Shown piece by piece: positions 50,686 through 58,770 of a stretch of DNA of 64,000 nt. A program made the translations under genes and the position numbers. A model generated the notes under the pieces. The model ran no database searches and was not told the DNA's origin. It saw only the letters and a list, made by a program, of their open reading frames with translations. Position 1 is the first letter of the stretch, and every line of letters starts with the position of its first letter. Source of the stretch: Streptomyces sp. HUAS ZL42 (lineage in GTDB: Bacteria > Actinomycetota > Actinomycetes > Streptomycetales > Streptomycetaceae). Where the stretch lies: the NCBI RefSeq assembly GCF_040782645.1, contig NZ_CP160403.1:8653001-8717000 (forward strand), written 5' to 3'.

Positions 50686-51279
50686 ATGGCACCCGAGCCC
50701 TCTGTGGCGCCGATGACCCTCACCACTGTGGTGGCCAGCACTCGCCCAGGACGTGTGGGCCGATCCGTCGCGGACTGGTTCACCGCCCGGGCCGCGGAGT
50801 ACGACCAGTTCGAGGCGCACACTGTCGACCTGCAGGAACTCGCTCTCCCTTTCTTCGACGAGCCGCATCCGCCGGTCATGCAGCAGTACACGAAGAGCCA
50901 CACCCGCCGTTGGAGCCGAATCGTGGACGCGTCGGACGCGTTCGTCTTCGTCACCCCGGAATACAACGGCGCCTTCCCCGCCCCGTTGAAGAACGCGTGG
51001 GACTACCTGGTCGTGGAGTGGCGGCACAAGCCGGCCGCGTTCGTCAGCTACGGAGGCGTGTCGGCGGGTACCCGTGCGGTGCAGATGGGCAAGCAGGTCG
51101 TGGCGAACCTCAGGATGCTGCCGATCGGTCCGACCGTGAGCATCCCGTTCGTCAACGAACTTGTCGAGAGGGGTGCTTTCCGGCCCGGGAAGATACACGA
51201 GGCCGCGGCCGAGCAGGTGCTCGACGAACTCGTGCGCACGGCCCGGGTCATGCGCGGGCTGCGCAGCGCAACGTACTGA
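50686..51279 (+). CDS. NADPH-dependent FMN reductase family protein
   Basis: A 197-residue flavodoxin-fold reductase. VVASTRPGRVGRSVADW (residues 15-31) binds the FMN phosphate (S-T-R-P-G-R-x-G loop), FVFVTPEYNGAFPAPLKNAWD is the signature (PEYN...P-LKNA-D) and SYGGVSAGTRAVQ the second flavin loop. It reduces FMN or quinones with NADPH. An operator of the LacI regulon lies upstream, and a strong hairpin shared with the LacI gene follows. Confidence 0.9.
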   Translation: MAPEPSVAPMTLTTVVASTRPGRVGRSVADWFTARAAEYDQFEAHTVDLQELALPFFDEPHPPVMQQYTKSHTRRWSRIVDASDAFVFVTPEYNGAFPAPLKNAWDYLVVEWRHKPAAFVSYGGVSAGTRAVQMGKQVVANLRMLPIGPTVSIPFVNELVERGAFRPGKIHEAAAEQVLDELVRTARVMRGLRSATY

Positions 51280-51295
51280 CCTGGCGCCGCAGAAC

Positions 51296-51330
51296 GCAGG
51301 CGCCCGGAGCACATCGCTCCGGGCGCCTGC
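51296..51330. terminator. Bidirectional terminator
   Basis: A perfect 15-base stem (GCAGGCGCCCGGAGC, 51296-51310, with 51316-51330) and an ACATC loop, between the convergent stops of the FMN reductase (51279) and the LacI gene (51360). Confidence 0.85.
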
Positions 51331-51359
51331 GGTGTCTGCGGGTGAGGTTGCCGATGGGC

Positions 51360-52391
51360 TCAGCCGGACGTGGACGGAGTCCGTCCGCCGGGGGGCGCCG
51401 TGCTGCCGCGCAGGATCAGCGATCCGGGGGAGACCGACGTGTACGGGCCGTCGTTGCTCGGCTTGGTCTTGAGCCGGCGCATCAGCCACAGCGCGCAGCC
51501 GGTGGCCATCTCCTGAATCGGCAGACCGATCGTGGTGAGTCCGGGGCCCCACCAGGAAAACCCCGGCTCGTCTCCGAACCCGACCACGGACAGTTCCCCG
51601 GGCACCTTCACGCCCTGCTCGGACAACTCCTCCAGGACCCCCAGGGTGAGCTGGATCGATCCCAGGACGAGCGCGCTGGGCGCATCCGTCCCCTCCAGCA
51701 GCCGGCGTACCGCCCGGCGCCCGTGGTCCACGGACGACGGCGGCCCCAGCTCCGTGCGCCCGGCATCGTCCGGCAGACCGCCTTCGCGCAGGGCGCTGCG
51801 GAAGCCGCGCAGCCGCTCGGCGCCGGTGGGCAGCTCCTCGGGACCGCCCAGATACGCGATGCGGGTGTGGCCGAGTGCCACCAGGTGGGCCGTGGCCTGA
51901 CGCAGCGCCTCGTGGTCGTCCACGCCGAACCACTGGGAACCGAGCGACGGGTGCCGGCGAAGCAGTTGGAGGTGCGGCACGGCGCGCAGGAGCTTGAGGG
52001 ACTCGCTGTGGGGGCGGGCGGTCGGCACGATGATGACGCCCGCCACGCGGTTCGCGGACAGCTCCCGCAGATGGCGAAGTTCCACCATCCGGTCGTCGTC
52101 GGTCTCCGAGAGCATCAGCTGGAAGCCCTCGGCCTCCATGTTCTTGGACATCTCGTGCGCGATGGTCGAGTAGAAGCTGTTGCGGATGTCCGGGATCACC
52201 AGCGCGACCACGTTGCTGGACGCTCCGCGCATCATCCGCGCCGCGCGGTTGCCGACGTACCCCATCTCCGAAGCGGCCCGGCGGACCCGGAACTTGGTCT
52301 CCTCGCTGATGCGGGGATCGTCGGCGAGTGCCCGGCCGACCGTCGAGACGGAGATCCCGAGGCGTTCGGCGATGTCCCTGGTCGTGATCAC
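51360..52391 (-). CDS. LacI-family transcriptional regulator (regulon repressor)
   Basis: A 343-residue LacI repressor: helix-turn-helix TTRDIAERLGISVSTVGRAL (residues 3-22), hinge region to GNRAARMMRG, sensor domain from VVALVIPDIRNSFYSTIAHE through HTRIAYLGG and VVGFGDEPGFSWWGPGLTTI. The GTG at 52391 has AAGGGG upstream. GCCAACGATAGC, a variant of the palindrome found five times nearby, lies 50 bases upstream, so it is probably autoregulated. The other copies place the enolase, FMN reductase, FAH and D-hydroxyacid dehydrogenase operons under it. Confidence 0.92.
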   Translation of the reverse strand: MITTRDIAERLGISVSTVGRALADDPRISEETKFRVRRAASEMGYVGNRAARMMRGASSNVVALVIPDIRNSFYSTIAHEMSKNMEAEGFQLMLSETDDDRMVELRHLRELSANRVAGVIIVPTARPHSESLKLLRAVPHLQLLRRHPSLGSQWFGVDDHEALRQATAHLVALGHTRIAYLGGPEELPTGAERLRGFRSALREGGLPDDAGRTELGPPSSVDHGRRAVRRLLEGTDAPSALVLGSIQLTLGVLEELSEQGVKVPGELSVVGFGDEPGFSWWGPGLTTIGLPIQEMATGCALWLMRRLKTKPSNDGPYTSVSPGSLILRGSTAPPGGRTPSTSG

Positions 52392-52440
52392 GTAGCGGGC
52401 CCCTTCGAGCAGATTGATCCGGTGCCGTCACTTTCCGTAT

Positions 52441-52452
52441 GCCAACGATAGC
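52441..52452. promoter_or_regulatory. LacI regulon operator 3 (autoregulatory)
   Basis: ATGCCAACGATAGCA, one mismatch in the left arm, 50 bases upstream of the LacI start and 59 bases from operator 4, close enough for looping or cooperative binding. Confidence 0.75.
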
Positions 52453-52510
52453 ACTCTCGTTGCGCTCCGTGGCCGGAGAGGCGGGGTGCCGGGTTGATCA
52501 TGCGCTTTAT

Positions 52511-52522
52511 GCTAACGTTAGC
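52511..52522. promoter_or_regulatory. LacI regulon operator 4 (perfect)
   Basis: ATGCTAACGTTAGCAT is perfectly palindromic over 16 bases, the best copy in the window, 54 bases before the FAH-family start codon. Confidence 0.85.
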
Positions 52523-52576
52523 ATTGCTGTATGAGTCGTGCAGCCGCCCGTGGCTGCCCAGTTGCGGAGGTTTCCA

Positions 52577-53356
52577 TTGCGGATCGTCAGGTATGCCGTG
52601 GGCGGCGTGTGTCACTACGGAGAACTCGACACGGGTGACGTCAGGATCGCCAGATTCGAGGGTGACCCTTTCACCGGGCTGACCCCTGCTCGCCACTTCG
52701 ACGACGTGGGCGACGTCGTCATTCTCCCGCCACTCGAGAGGCCTCGGATCTTCGGGTTCGCCTACAACTACGCCTCGCACATCGACGAGACCGACCGCGA
52801 TGTTCCCGAGGTTCCGGTGTGTTTCATGAAACCGAGTACTGCGGTGGTGGGACCGGATGACGCCATCGTGTATCCGGCGGATGGTGAACTCATCCACTTC
52901 GAAGGCGAGTTGGTCGTCGTCATCGGAAAGGAAGCCCGCCATGTGAAGCCCTCCGAGGCTCATGAGTACATCCTCGGCTATACGTGCGGCAACGACGTCA
53001 GCGACCGCATCGTCCAGCGAAAGGAAAGCAAGTTCGGAACGCTTCTGATCGGCAAGGGCCAGGACAGCTTCGCTCCCCTCGGTCCGGTCATCGCCACCGG
53101 ACTCGACCCCTCCGGACTGTCGCTGACGACCCGTGTGAACGGCGCCGTCATGCAGTCGGCGAGCACGGCCGACCTGCTGCTTGCCGTTCCCGACATCGTC
53201 AGCTACCTCAGCCGCTACCTGACGCTGCTGCCCGGGGACGCGATCATGACCGGCACGCCCTCCGGTGTCGGGCCGATCAGCCCCGGGGACGAGATCGAGG
53301 TCGAGATCGAGGGCATCGGTGTCCTGCGCAATCCGGTGGTGGCCGAGAGCGTCTGA
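52577..53356 (+). CDS. Fumarylacetoacetate hydrolase (FAH) family protein
   Basis: A 259-residue FAH-fold enzyme hydrolysing or decarboxylating/isomerising a C-C bond next to a 2,4-dioxo (or hydroxydienedioic) acid. FGFAYNYASHIDETDRD contains the Y-x-x-H-I/K helix, then CFMKPSTAVVGPDDAIVYP, IHFEGELVVVIGK (two metal Glu: E-x-E), GYTCGNDVSDR (metal Asp), KGQDSFAPLGP and ImTGTPSGVGPISPGDEIEVE. TTG 52577 is the start, with GGAGG six bases upstream. It fits the step after extradiol cleavage by the dioxygenase of the same regulon. Confidence 0.9.
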   Translation: MRIVRYAVGGVCHYGELDTGDVRIARFEGDPFTGLTPARHFDDVGDVVILPPLERPRIFGFAYNYASHIDETDRDVPEVPVCFMKPSTAVVGPDDAIVYPADGELIHFEGELVVVIGKEARHVKPSEAHEYILGYTCGNDVSDRIVQRKESKFGTLLIGKGQDSFAPLGPVIATGLDPSGLSLTTRVNGAVMQSASTADLLLAVPDIVSYLSRYLTLLPGDAIMTGTPSGVGPISPGDEIEVEIEGIGVLRNPVVAESV

Positions 53357-53380
53357 CGTCGAACGCCCACTGGGCGCAGC

Positions 53381-53425
53381 CCACCGGGGCCTGCCCACCG
53401 CCCGGCGGTGGGCAGGCCCCGGTGG
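53381..53425 (+). terminator. Very strong hairpin terminator
   Basis: A perfect 21-base stem (53381-53401 with 53405-53425) and a 3-base loop right after the FAH gene, between convergent genes. Confidence 0.9.
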
Positions 53426-53445
53426 CATGTCGACGGCCCTGCTGG

Positions 53446-53464
53446 GGCCTGTCCGGGCGGATCA
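53446..53464. repeat. Degenerate half copy of the inverted-repeat element
   Basis: GGCCTGTCCGGGCGGATCA equals the element terminus with one G inserted. GGGGCCTG (53444) can pair with CAGGCCCC (53495-53502), so it may survive as part of a hairpin. No complete partner terminus is present. Confidence 0.5.
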
Positions 53465-53560
53465 TGTCGCGCACGCGGGGCCCGGTGCGTGCACCAGGCC
53501 CCGCTCACCTGCGCTGATCAGATGACGTCGATTCTCTGCGACTTTGTCCGCCTGCAGGCC

Positions 53561-54829
53561 CTAGCGGTCCGCGTTGTTGAACCGCGAGGGGCGAACGAAG
53601 CTCAGGGCGATGACGCCCATCAGCGGCAGGAGCGTGACCTGCAGGAGCCCCGCCCGGTCCCAGCCGAAGGAGTCCACCAGGGCGGCGAAGAGTAGGCCCG
53701 AGAAGGCCGCCGTTCCGTAGTAGCTGGTGACGAAGAGACCGGAAGCGCGTCCGATCTGCCCCGGACGGACAGCCCGCTGAATCGCGCTGTTGGTGTTGGG
53801 GTAGATGAAGCCCAGGCCGAAGGCGCCCATGAAGAAGGCGAACACGCACTGCAGCCCGACTCCGGCCTGCGTCTCGTAGATGCACACGCTGATGGCGGAG
53901 ACGGCCAGCAGGCTCAGCATCAGCAGATTGCGCTGGTTCACGCGGTCGCCGAGCCAGCCGCCGAAAACGGCCGTCATACCGCCGAAGCCCAGGAGGCTCA
54001 TGGCCAGTGCGGCCTGCTCGGCGGAGTAGTGCAGCGACGTGATGAGGTACGTCGGGTAGAGGCCGAGGAACCCGTAGATGGCCACACCGCTGATGACCGA
54101 GTGGACGGCCAGTGCGATGGTGTTGCGGTTGTAGGCGGAGGCCGGCATGTACTCGTAGGTCTTGGTCGAGAGGATCTTCTCGGCGGAGTGCTCGGTCAGA
54201 GCGGTTTTCACGAGGAACAGGGAGGCGGCGGCGATCAGCAGCCCGGCCGTGCCGAACAGGTAGAAGGGCGAGTGCCAAGTGCCGTGAAGGGTCATGAGCC
54301 GGACGCCGATGAGCGGGGCGATGAACACGCCGACGGAGTAGCCCAGGCCGATGATGCCGAAGGCCAGGCCGCGACGGTGGGCGAAGAAGGCGCCGATCGC
54401 CGCGAAGATGGCAGCGGACTGCATGCCCTCTCCGAAGCCCGAGACGACCCGGTACAGGGTCATGTCGGCGAAACCGGTCGCCAGCGGCGTGGCCATCGTG
54501 CCCAGGGAGTAGATCACGATGCTGACCAGCAGCACGGTCTTGCGGCGGAAGCGGTCCAGGAGGTAGCCCGCGGGCAGGCCGGCGATGGCCATGCCGAGGG
54601 TGAAGTTCGTGGCCAGGAGTCCGCCCTGCTCCAGGGAGAAGCCGTACTCCTCACGGATGTTGGGCAGCAGCGGAGGGAAGACCTGGCGGTCCATCGCGTT
54701 GACCATGTAGGAGAGGACCACCAGCAGGAAGCCCACCCCGATCATGGCCCGGGAAATGGTGGGCCGGCTGCTTTCCTGCGCGTCCCTGACGGGCACGGCA
54801 CCGGTGTCGACTTGCGCTGCGTGAGTCAT
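53561..54829 (-). CDS. MFS transporter (12-helix)
   Basis: A 422-residue symporter-type MFS protein. VVLSYMVNAMDRQVFPPLLPNI is helix 1 with the Asp-Arg pair of the ACS/AAHS-like groups, followed by GLPAGYLLDRFRRKTVLLVS (motif A) and RVVSGFGEGMQSAAIFAAIG (helix 4). Twelve hydrophobic segments. It probably imports an organic or aromatic acid for the neighbouring catabolic operons, although no regulon palindrome lies directly upstream. AGGAG before ATG 54829. Confidence 0.9.
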   Translation of the reverse strand: MTHAAQVDTGAVPVRDAQESSRPTISRAMIGVGFLLVVLSYMVNAMDRQVFPPLLPNIREEYGFSLEQGGLLATNFTLGMAIAGLPAGYLLDRFRRKTVLLVSIVIYSLGTMATPLATGFADMTLYRVVSGFGEGMQSAAIFAAIGAFFAHRRGLAFGIIGLGYSVGVFIAPLIGVRLMTLHGTWHSPFYLFGTAGLLIAAASLFLVKTALTEHSAEKILSTKTYEYMPASAYNRNTIALAVHSVISGVAIYGFLGLYPTYLITSLHYSAEQAALAMSLLGFGGMTAVFGGWLGDRVNQRNLLMLSLLAVSAISVCIYETQAGVGLQCVFAFFMGAFGLGFIYPNTNSAIQRAVRPGQIGRASGLFVTSYYGTAAFSGLLFAALVDSFGWDRAGLLQVTLLPLMGVIALSFVRPSRFNNADR

Positions 54830-55575
54830 AGCGGCTCCTGAGAGGGAATGGGCCGCGGCAGGCCGCGGCGGATCCATCGCCGGTACGGGGTTGTACGGGC
54901 GATGACGAGAAGCGGTGGGCTGAACACGGACTCGAGTCGGTGACAGCCATGCTGTCGCCGTCTTATGGAATGCGGGCGGTGGGCTGCTCGCGCGGTCGGA
55001 CGCCGCATGCGGAATTCAGCCGTATATCGCCCGTCGGGGACGTCCGTGGCTATGGCGTCTTCGACAGCCGGTCCCTGTGCGGACACTTATCGGCCGCACG
55101 GTCGGGGGATGGCAGAAACCATGAAGGGAAGTCCCCGGCGCGTCAAGATGTGCGCGGCGGATTTCTTCGGCGGTCCCGGTTTCCCCGCGGTGACAGGGTT
55201 CCTCGGCCCTGGTCGGGCCCTGCCGCGGCGCTGCCGGCGGCGCGGGTACGTCGCGCTCTTGACGCGTCGAAGACTCTCAGTGCTATCGTTAGCATCACGT
55301 GGCTGTGACAAAGTGATTCGACGTGCCCCGGCATCTTGTGAACCAGTTCCAGGGGCGTACCGTGGCGCCTCCCCCGATCACGAGTCGGCGAGGGCCAGCG
55401 AGACCCGACCCGAGCCCAGCGACCCTCTCCACCTCACCCATGGCGGCCGGCGGACCCATCGGACAGGCCGACGGCCGCCGTTTCGGGTGACGACTCAGGC
55501 CTGCCGACCGGACGCGACCGGGCGCAACGCCCGGCCGTCCGCTGCGGCCGCACGATTCTGCGAGGACGACCTGCA
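54830..55575. promoter_or_regulatory. Long intergenic region with LacI operator 5
   Basis: 746 bases between the divergent MFS and D-hydroxyacid dehydrogenase genes. The open frames crossing it lack coding bias. The regulon palindrome is at 55282-55293, with TTGACG about 20 bases upstream, leaving an untranslated leader of up to 280 bases in which I see no defined structure. Confidence 0.5.
55282..55293. promoter_or_regulatory. LacI regulon operator 5
   Basis: GTGCTATCGTTAGCA, matching the consensus in both arms, behind TTGACG (55259-55264); TATCGT inside it could be the -10 of the dehydrogenase-kinase-cupin operon. Confidence 0.75.
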
Positions 55576-56580
55576 ATGAAACCACCGAGCCGCCCCGGCA
55601 CCGTGCTCCTCACCGACTACGCCTGGCCCGACGACTCCCTAGAGCGATCGGTCGTCGAGGGGGCGGGCCACACCCTGGTGACCGGCCCCGCGGAGCCCGC
55701 CTCAGCCGAGACCATCGAGGAGCTGGTCGCCGAGCACCGGCCCGACGGGATCCTGACCTGCTGGGCGCCCGTCTCCGCCACCGCGATCGGCACCTCTGCC
55801 GGCCTGCGCATCGTGGCCAGACTCGGGGTCGGCCTCGACAACATCGCGGTGGACGCCGCCACCGAGCGGGGCGTGTGGGTCACCAACGTGCCGGACTACT
55901 GCGTCGAGGAGGTCTCCGACCATGCCGTCGGCATGGTGCTGGCCTGGACGCGGGGCCTGGCGGTGTTCGACCGCGAGGTCCGTGCGGGCCGCTGGGATCC
56001 CGCGAGCGCCCGGCTGCGCCGGCTGTCGACGCTGACCTGCGGCGTCGTCGGCTTCGGGCGGATCGGACGGGCCACCGTGCGCAAGCTCGGTGCGTTCGGC
56101 TGCCGCATCCTGGCCCACGACCCGCATCCGCCGAAGGACGCCCCCGGGGTGGAGATGGTGGACCTGGAAGAACTGCTGCGCCGTAGCGACGTCGTGATCC
56201 TCCACGTGCCGCTCACGCCTGGCACCCACCACATCATCGGCACCGAGCAACTGGGGCTGATGAAGCCGGGCGGCCTGCTGGTCAATGTCAGCAGGGGAGG
56301 CCTGGTGGACACCGACGCGGTCGTCAAGGCACTGGACAGCGGGCACCTGGACGCAGCCGCCTTCGACGTACTGGAGAGTGAACCGCACGTCCCCGCCGGA
56401 CTGTTGGACCAGGCGGGCGCGCTGCTCACCCCGCACGTCGCCTTCTCCTCCGACGCCTCGGTCACGGAACTGCGCCGCCGTGCCGCCGAGGAGGTCGTAC
56501 GCATCCTGGCGGGCGAGGCGCCTGCCCACGCCTGCAACAGCCCCCGCGGCCTGACCACCGGGCCGGGTGACCGGCGATGA
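55576..56580 (+). CDS. D-isomer-specific 2-hydroxyacid dehydrogenase (CtBP-like)
   Basis: A 334-residue NAD-dependent dehydrogenase. The nucleotide fold is CGVVGFGRIGRATVRKLGAF (G-x-G-x2-G, about residue 155). Catalytic residues: Arg in NVSRGGLVD, Glu in FDVLESEPHVP and His in LTPHVAFSSDAS. Substrate strand: VARLGVGLDNIAVDAATERG. The family reduces 2-oxo acids or oxidises D-2-hydroxy acids such as glycerate/hydroxypyruvate or phosphoglycerate. It heads the operon behind LacI operator 5 and overlaps the kinase gene by four bases. Confidence 0.9.
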   Translation: MKPPSRPGTVLLTDYAWPDDSLERSVVEGAGHTLVTGPAEPASAETIEELVAEHRPDGILTCWAPVSATAIGTSAGLRIVARLGVGLDNIAVDAATERGVWVTNVPDYCVEEVSDHAVGMVLAWTRGLAVFDREVRAGRWDPASARLRRLSTLTCGVVGFGRIGRATVRKLGAFGCRILAHDPHPPKDAPGVEMVDLEELLRRSDVVILHVPLTPGTHHIIGTEQLGLMKPGGLLVNVSRGGLVDTDAVVKALDSGHLDAAAFDVLESEPHVPAGLLDQAGALLTPHVAFSSDASVTELRRRAAEEVVRILAGEAPAHACNSPRGLTTGPGDRR

Positions 56581-57629
56581 GCCCGACCTCCGCGCAGGTG
56601 GGCCCGGACCCTGTACTGGCCGACTTCCTGATCGCCCAAAGGCTCGCCGGGCAGGGCGAGGCCGCACGCTGGACGCCGCTTGCCGGCGGTGTCTCGTCCG
56701 ACCTGTGGCGGGTGGACCTGCCGGGACGCTCCCTGTGCGTCAAGCGGGCCCTGGCCCGGTTGCGGGTCGCGGCCGACTGGGAGGCGCCGGTGTCCCGCAA
56801 CGCCTACGAATGGGCGTGGATGCGGTTCGCCTCCCGGCACCGGCCGGACAGCGTGCCGGAACTGCTGGCACACGACACCGAGGCCGGTCTGTTCGCGATG
56901 GCGTACCTGCCTCCCGAGCGGTACCCGATGTGGAAGGCCCAACTGTTGCGCGGTGAGGTACGGGTGGCGACGGCTGCGGCCGTCGGAGAGCTGCTCGGCA
57001 CCCTGCACGCGGCGAGCGCGGGCGACGCCGCCCTCGCCGCGGAGTTCGCCACCGACGACAACTTCCACGCCCTGCGCATCGAGCCGTACCTGCAGGCCAC
57101 CGCGGCAGCGCACCCCGGTCTGGGTGACAGACTTAAGGGCCTCGCCGACCGTACCGCCACGACCCATCTGGCTCTGGTGCACGGCGATGTCAGCCCCAAG
57201 AACATCCTCGTCGGCCCGTCGGGGCCCGTGCTCCTCGACGCCGAGTGCGCCTGGTACGGGGACCCGGCCTTCGACCTCGCCTTCTGCGTCAACCATCTGC
57301 TCCTCAAGAGCCTGGTGGTCCCCGGGCGCCGCGCCGATCTCCTGCGGTCCGCGCGGGTGCTGACCGAGGAATACGTCCGGCGCGTCGACTGGGAGCCCCG
57401 GCCGGATCTCGAGGCGCGGACCGCATCACTGCTGCCGGCACTGCTGTTGGCGCGCGTGGACGGCAAGTCCCCGGTGGAGTACCTGACGGACGACCGGCAC
57501 CGGTTGCTCGTACGCACGGTGGCTTCGGCCCTGCTCCGGGCACCCGCCCGCACGGTGGCGGAGGTCCTGGACACCTGGGCCACCGCGATCGAGGCCCCGG
57601 CCGAGCCCGGCATCGGCCGGGGCGACTGA
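56577..57629 (+). CDS. APH/choline-kinase-fold phosphotransferase
   Basis: A 350-residue small-molecule kinase. PLAGGVSSDLWRVDL is the nucleotide loop, LCVKRALARL has the ATP Lys, LALVHGDVSPKNILV the catalytic Asp and Asn (Brenner motif) and VLLDAECAWYGDPAFDLAF the metal Asp. Members phosphorylate hydroxyls of sugars, choline, homoserine or antibiotics. Placed directly after a hydroxyacid dehydrogenase and in a regulon with an enolase paralog, it may phosphorylate the hydroxy acid that the dehydrogenase makes; that is inference. ATG overlaps the previous stop. Confidence 0.88.
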   Translation: MSPTSAQVGPDPVLADFLIAQRLAGQGEAARWTPLAGGVSSDLWRVDLPGRSLCVKRALARLRVAADWEAPVSRNAYEWAWMRFASRHRPDSVPELLAHDTEAGLFAMAYLPPERYPMWKAQLLRGEVRVATAAAVGELLGTLHAASAGDAALAAEFATDDNFHALRIEPYLQATAAAHPGLGDRLKGLADRTATTHLALVHGDVSPKNILVGPSGPVLLDAECAWYGDPAFDLAFCVNHLLLKSLVVPGRRADLLRSARVLTEEYVRRVDWEPRPDLEARTASLLPALLLARVDGKSPVEYLTDDRHRLLVRTVASALLRAPARTVAEVLDTWATAIEAPAEPGIGRGD

Positions 57630-57676
57630 CCCCAACCGGTTCGACGGGCCCGCCGGGCCCGACCGAGGAGAGACAC

Positions 57677-58207
57677 ATGCGAAGAGTCGTCACCGGCCAT
57701 GACCAGAACGGCAAGTCGGTCGTCGTCAGCGACGGTCCTGTCCCGCGCAGCCGGGAGTTCACCAGCCTCCCGGGCCGGGTCTCCCGCCTGCCGTGGGCCA
57801 CTGATCCGGGCGAACCGGTCAGCCGGACCGGGGAGGACCCCACCCCCAAGGTCGCCAGCCTGCTGCCGGCGCCGGGCGGCACGAGGTTCATCGTCCTGAC
57901 CTTCCAGCCGGACAGTGCGTTTGCCGATCCGGCGTTCGACCCCGTCGCCTTCGACCAGGAATCCCGGGCCGACTCGCCCGGCCTCGTGGAGCTCTTCGAG
58001 CCGGACGGCATGCACACGACGCCGACCGTCGACTACGGCATCGTGCTGCAGGGCGAGATCGTCCTCGAACTCGACGACGGCCACTGCACCCCGCTGTCGG
58101 CAGGAGACATCGTCGTCCAGAACGGCACCCGGCACGGCTGGCGCAACCGCAGCGACCGGCCGGCCACCGTGGCCTTCGTGCTGATCGGTGCGGAGCGCGA
58201 CTTCTGA
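57677..58207 (+). CDS. Cupin-domain protein
   Basis: A 176-residue single cupin. HTTPTVDYGIVLQGEIVLEL is motif 1 (His plus G-E; the usual second His and Glu positions are only partly kept) and LSAGDIVVQNGTRHGWRNRS motif 2 with its His. The first 100 residues include a strand-rich N-terminal half (KVASLLPAPGGTRFIVLTF). It resembles small cupins that accompany ring-cleavage pathways as isomerases or decarboxylases. GAGGAGAG before ATG 57677. It is the last gene of the LacI-operator-5 operon. Confidence 0.85.
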   Translation: MRRVVTGHDQNGKSVVVSDGPVPRSREFTSLPGRVSRLPWATDPGEPVSRTGEDPTPKVASLLPAPGGTRFIVLTFQPDSAFADPAFDPVAFDQESRADSPGLVELFEPDGMHTTPTVDYGIVLQGEIVLELDDGHCTPLSAGDIVVQNGTRHGWRNRSDRPATVAFVLIGAERDF

Positions 58208-58219
58208 CGCGGTCTGCCC

Positions 58220-58678
58220 TCAGCCGGTCCCCGTGATGTGCCGGAAGGCCGTGGCCAGTCTGCCCAGGTCGACGCCTTCGAGCCGGTCGAACAGATGGCG
58301 GCGGACGCTGGCGATGTGGGTGGGGTGGGCCTGTTCGAGGCGGGCGAGGCCGGCGTCGGTGAGGACGGCGTTGAAGGAACGGGCGTCCTCGGCCGACTGC
58401 TCACGCGAGACCAGGCCGTCCGCCTCCAGCCGGCGGACGGTGCGGCCGAGGGCCGAGGGGGACTGCTGGACCAGTTCGGCCAGGTCGCTCAGGCGCATCG
58501 TGCGGTCGGGGGCCTCGGCGAGGAACATCAGCGTGATGTATTCGGCGTGACTGAGCCCCTGAGCCCGGCGCAGGTCCTCGTCGAAGGCGCGCATCAGCGC
58601 GGCCATCGCCGGCCGGAGGGCTCTGATGAGGGCTTGTTCCTCGGCGGTGAGCCGGGCGGTCTCGTCTCGGTCGGGCAT
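58220..58678 (-). CDS. MarR-family transcriptional regulator
   Basis: A 152-residue winged-helix repressor: GLSHAEYITLMFLAEAPD, the recognition helix region LSDLAELVQQSPSALGRTVR and wing LVSREQSAEDARSFNAVLTD. ATG 58678 lies six bases after TAGAGT (minus strand), so the transcript is probably leaderless. CTTGC-GCAT-GCAAG at 58706-58719 is the probable operator. It is divergent from an MFS exporter, its likely target, and convergent with the cupin gene. Confidence 0.9.
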   Translation of the reverse strand: MPDRDETARLTAEEQALIRALRPAMAALMRAFDEDLRRAQGLSHAEYITLMFLAEAPDRTMRLSDLAELVQQSPSALGRTVRRLEADGLVSREQSAEDARSFNAVLTDAGLARLEQAHPTHIASVRRHLFDRLEGVDLGRLATAFRHITGTG

Positions 58679-58705
58679 GTCTCTCACTCTACGGGTTGCT
58701 TGCTT

Positions 58706-58719
58706 GCTTGCGCATGCAA
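58706..58719. promoter_or_regulatory. MarR operator
   Basis: CTTGCGCATGCAAG, arms of five bases, placed over the -35 region of the MarR gene. A looser copy, TTGCTGGCGCACGCAAG, starts at 58728 toward the MFS gene. Confidence 0.65.
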
Positions 58720-58770
58720 GTTCTATGGTTGCTGGCGCACGCAAGTAATTGCCCATGCGAGAGGCTGGCC

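Noticed and set aside
54965..55579. Open frame in the long intergenic region before the hydroxyacid dehydrogenase
   Set aside because: No coding bias, no ribosome site, and it contains a regulon operator.
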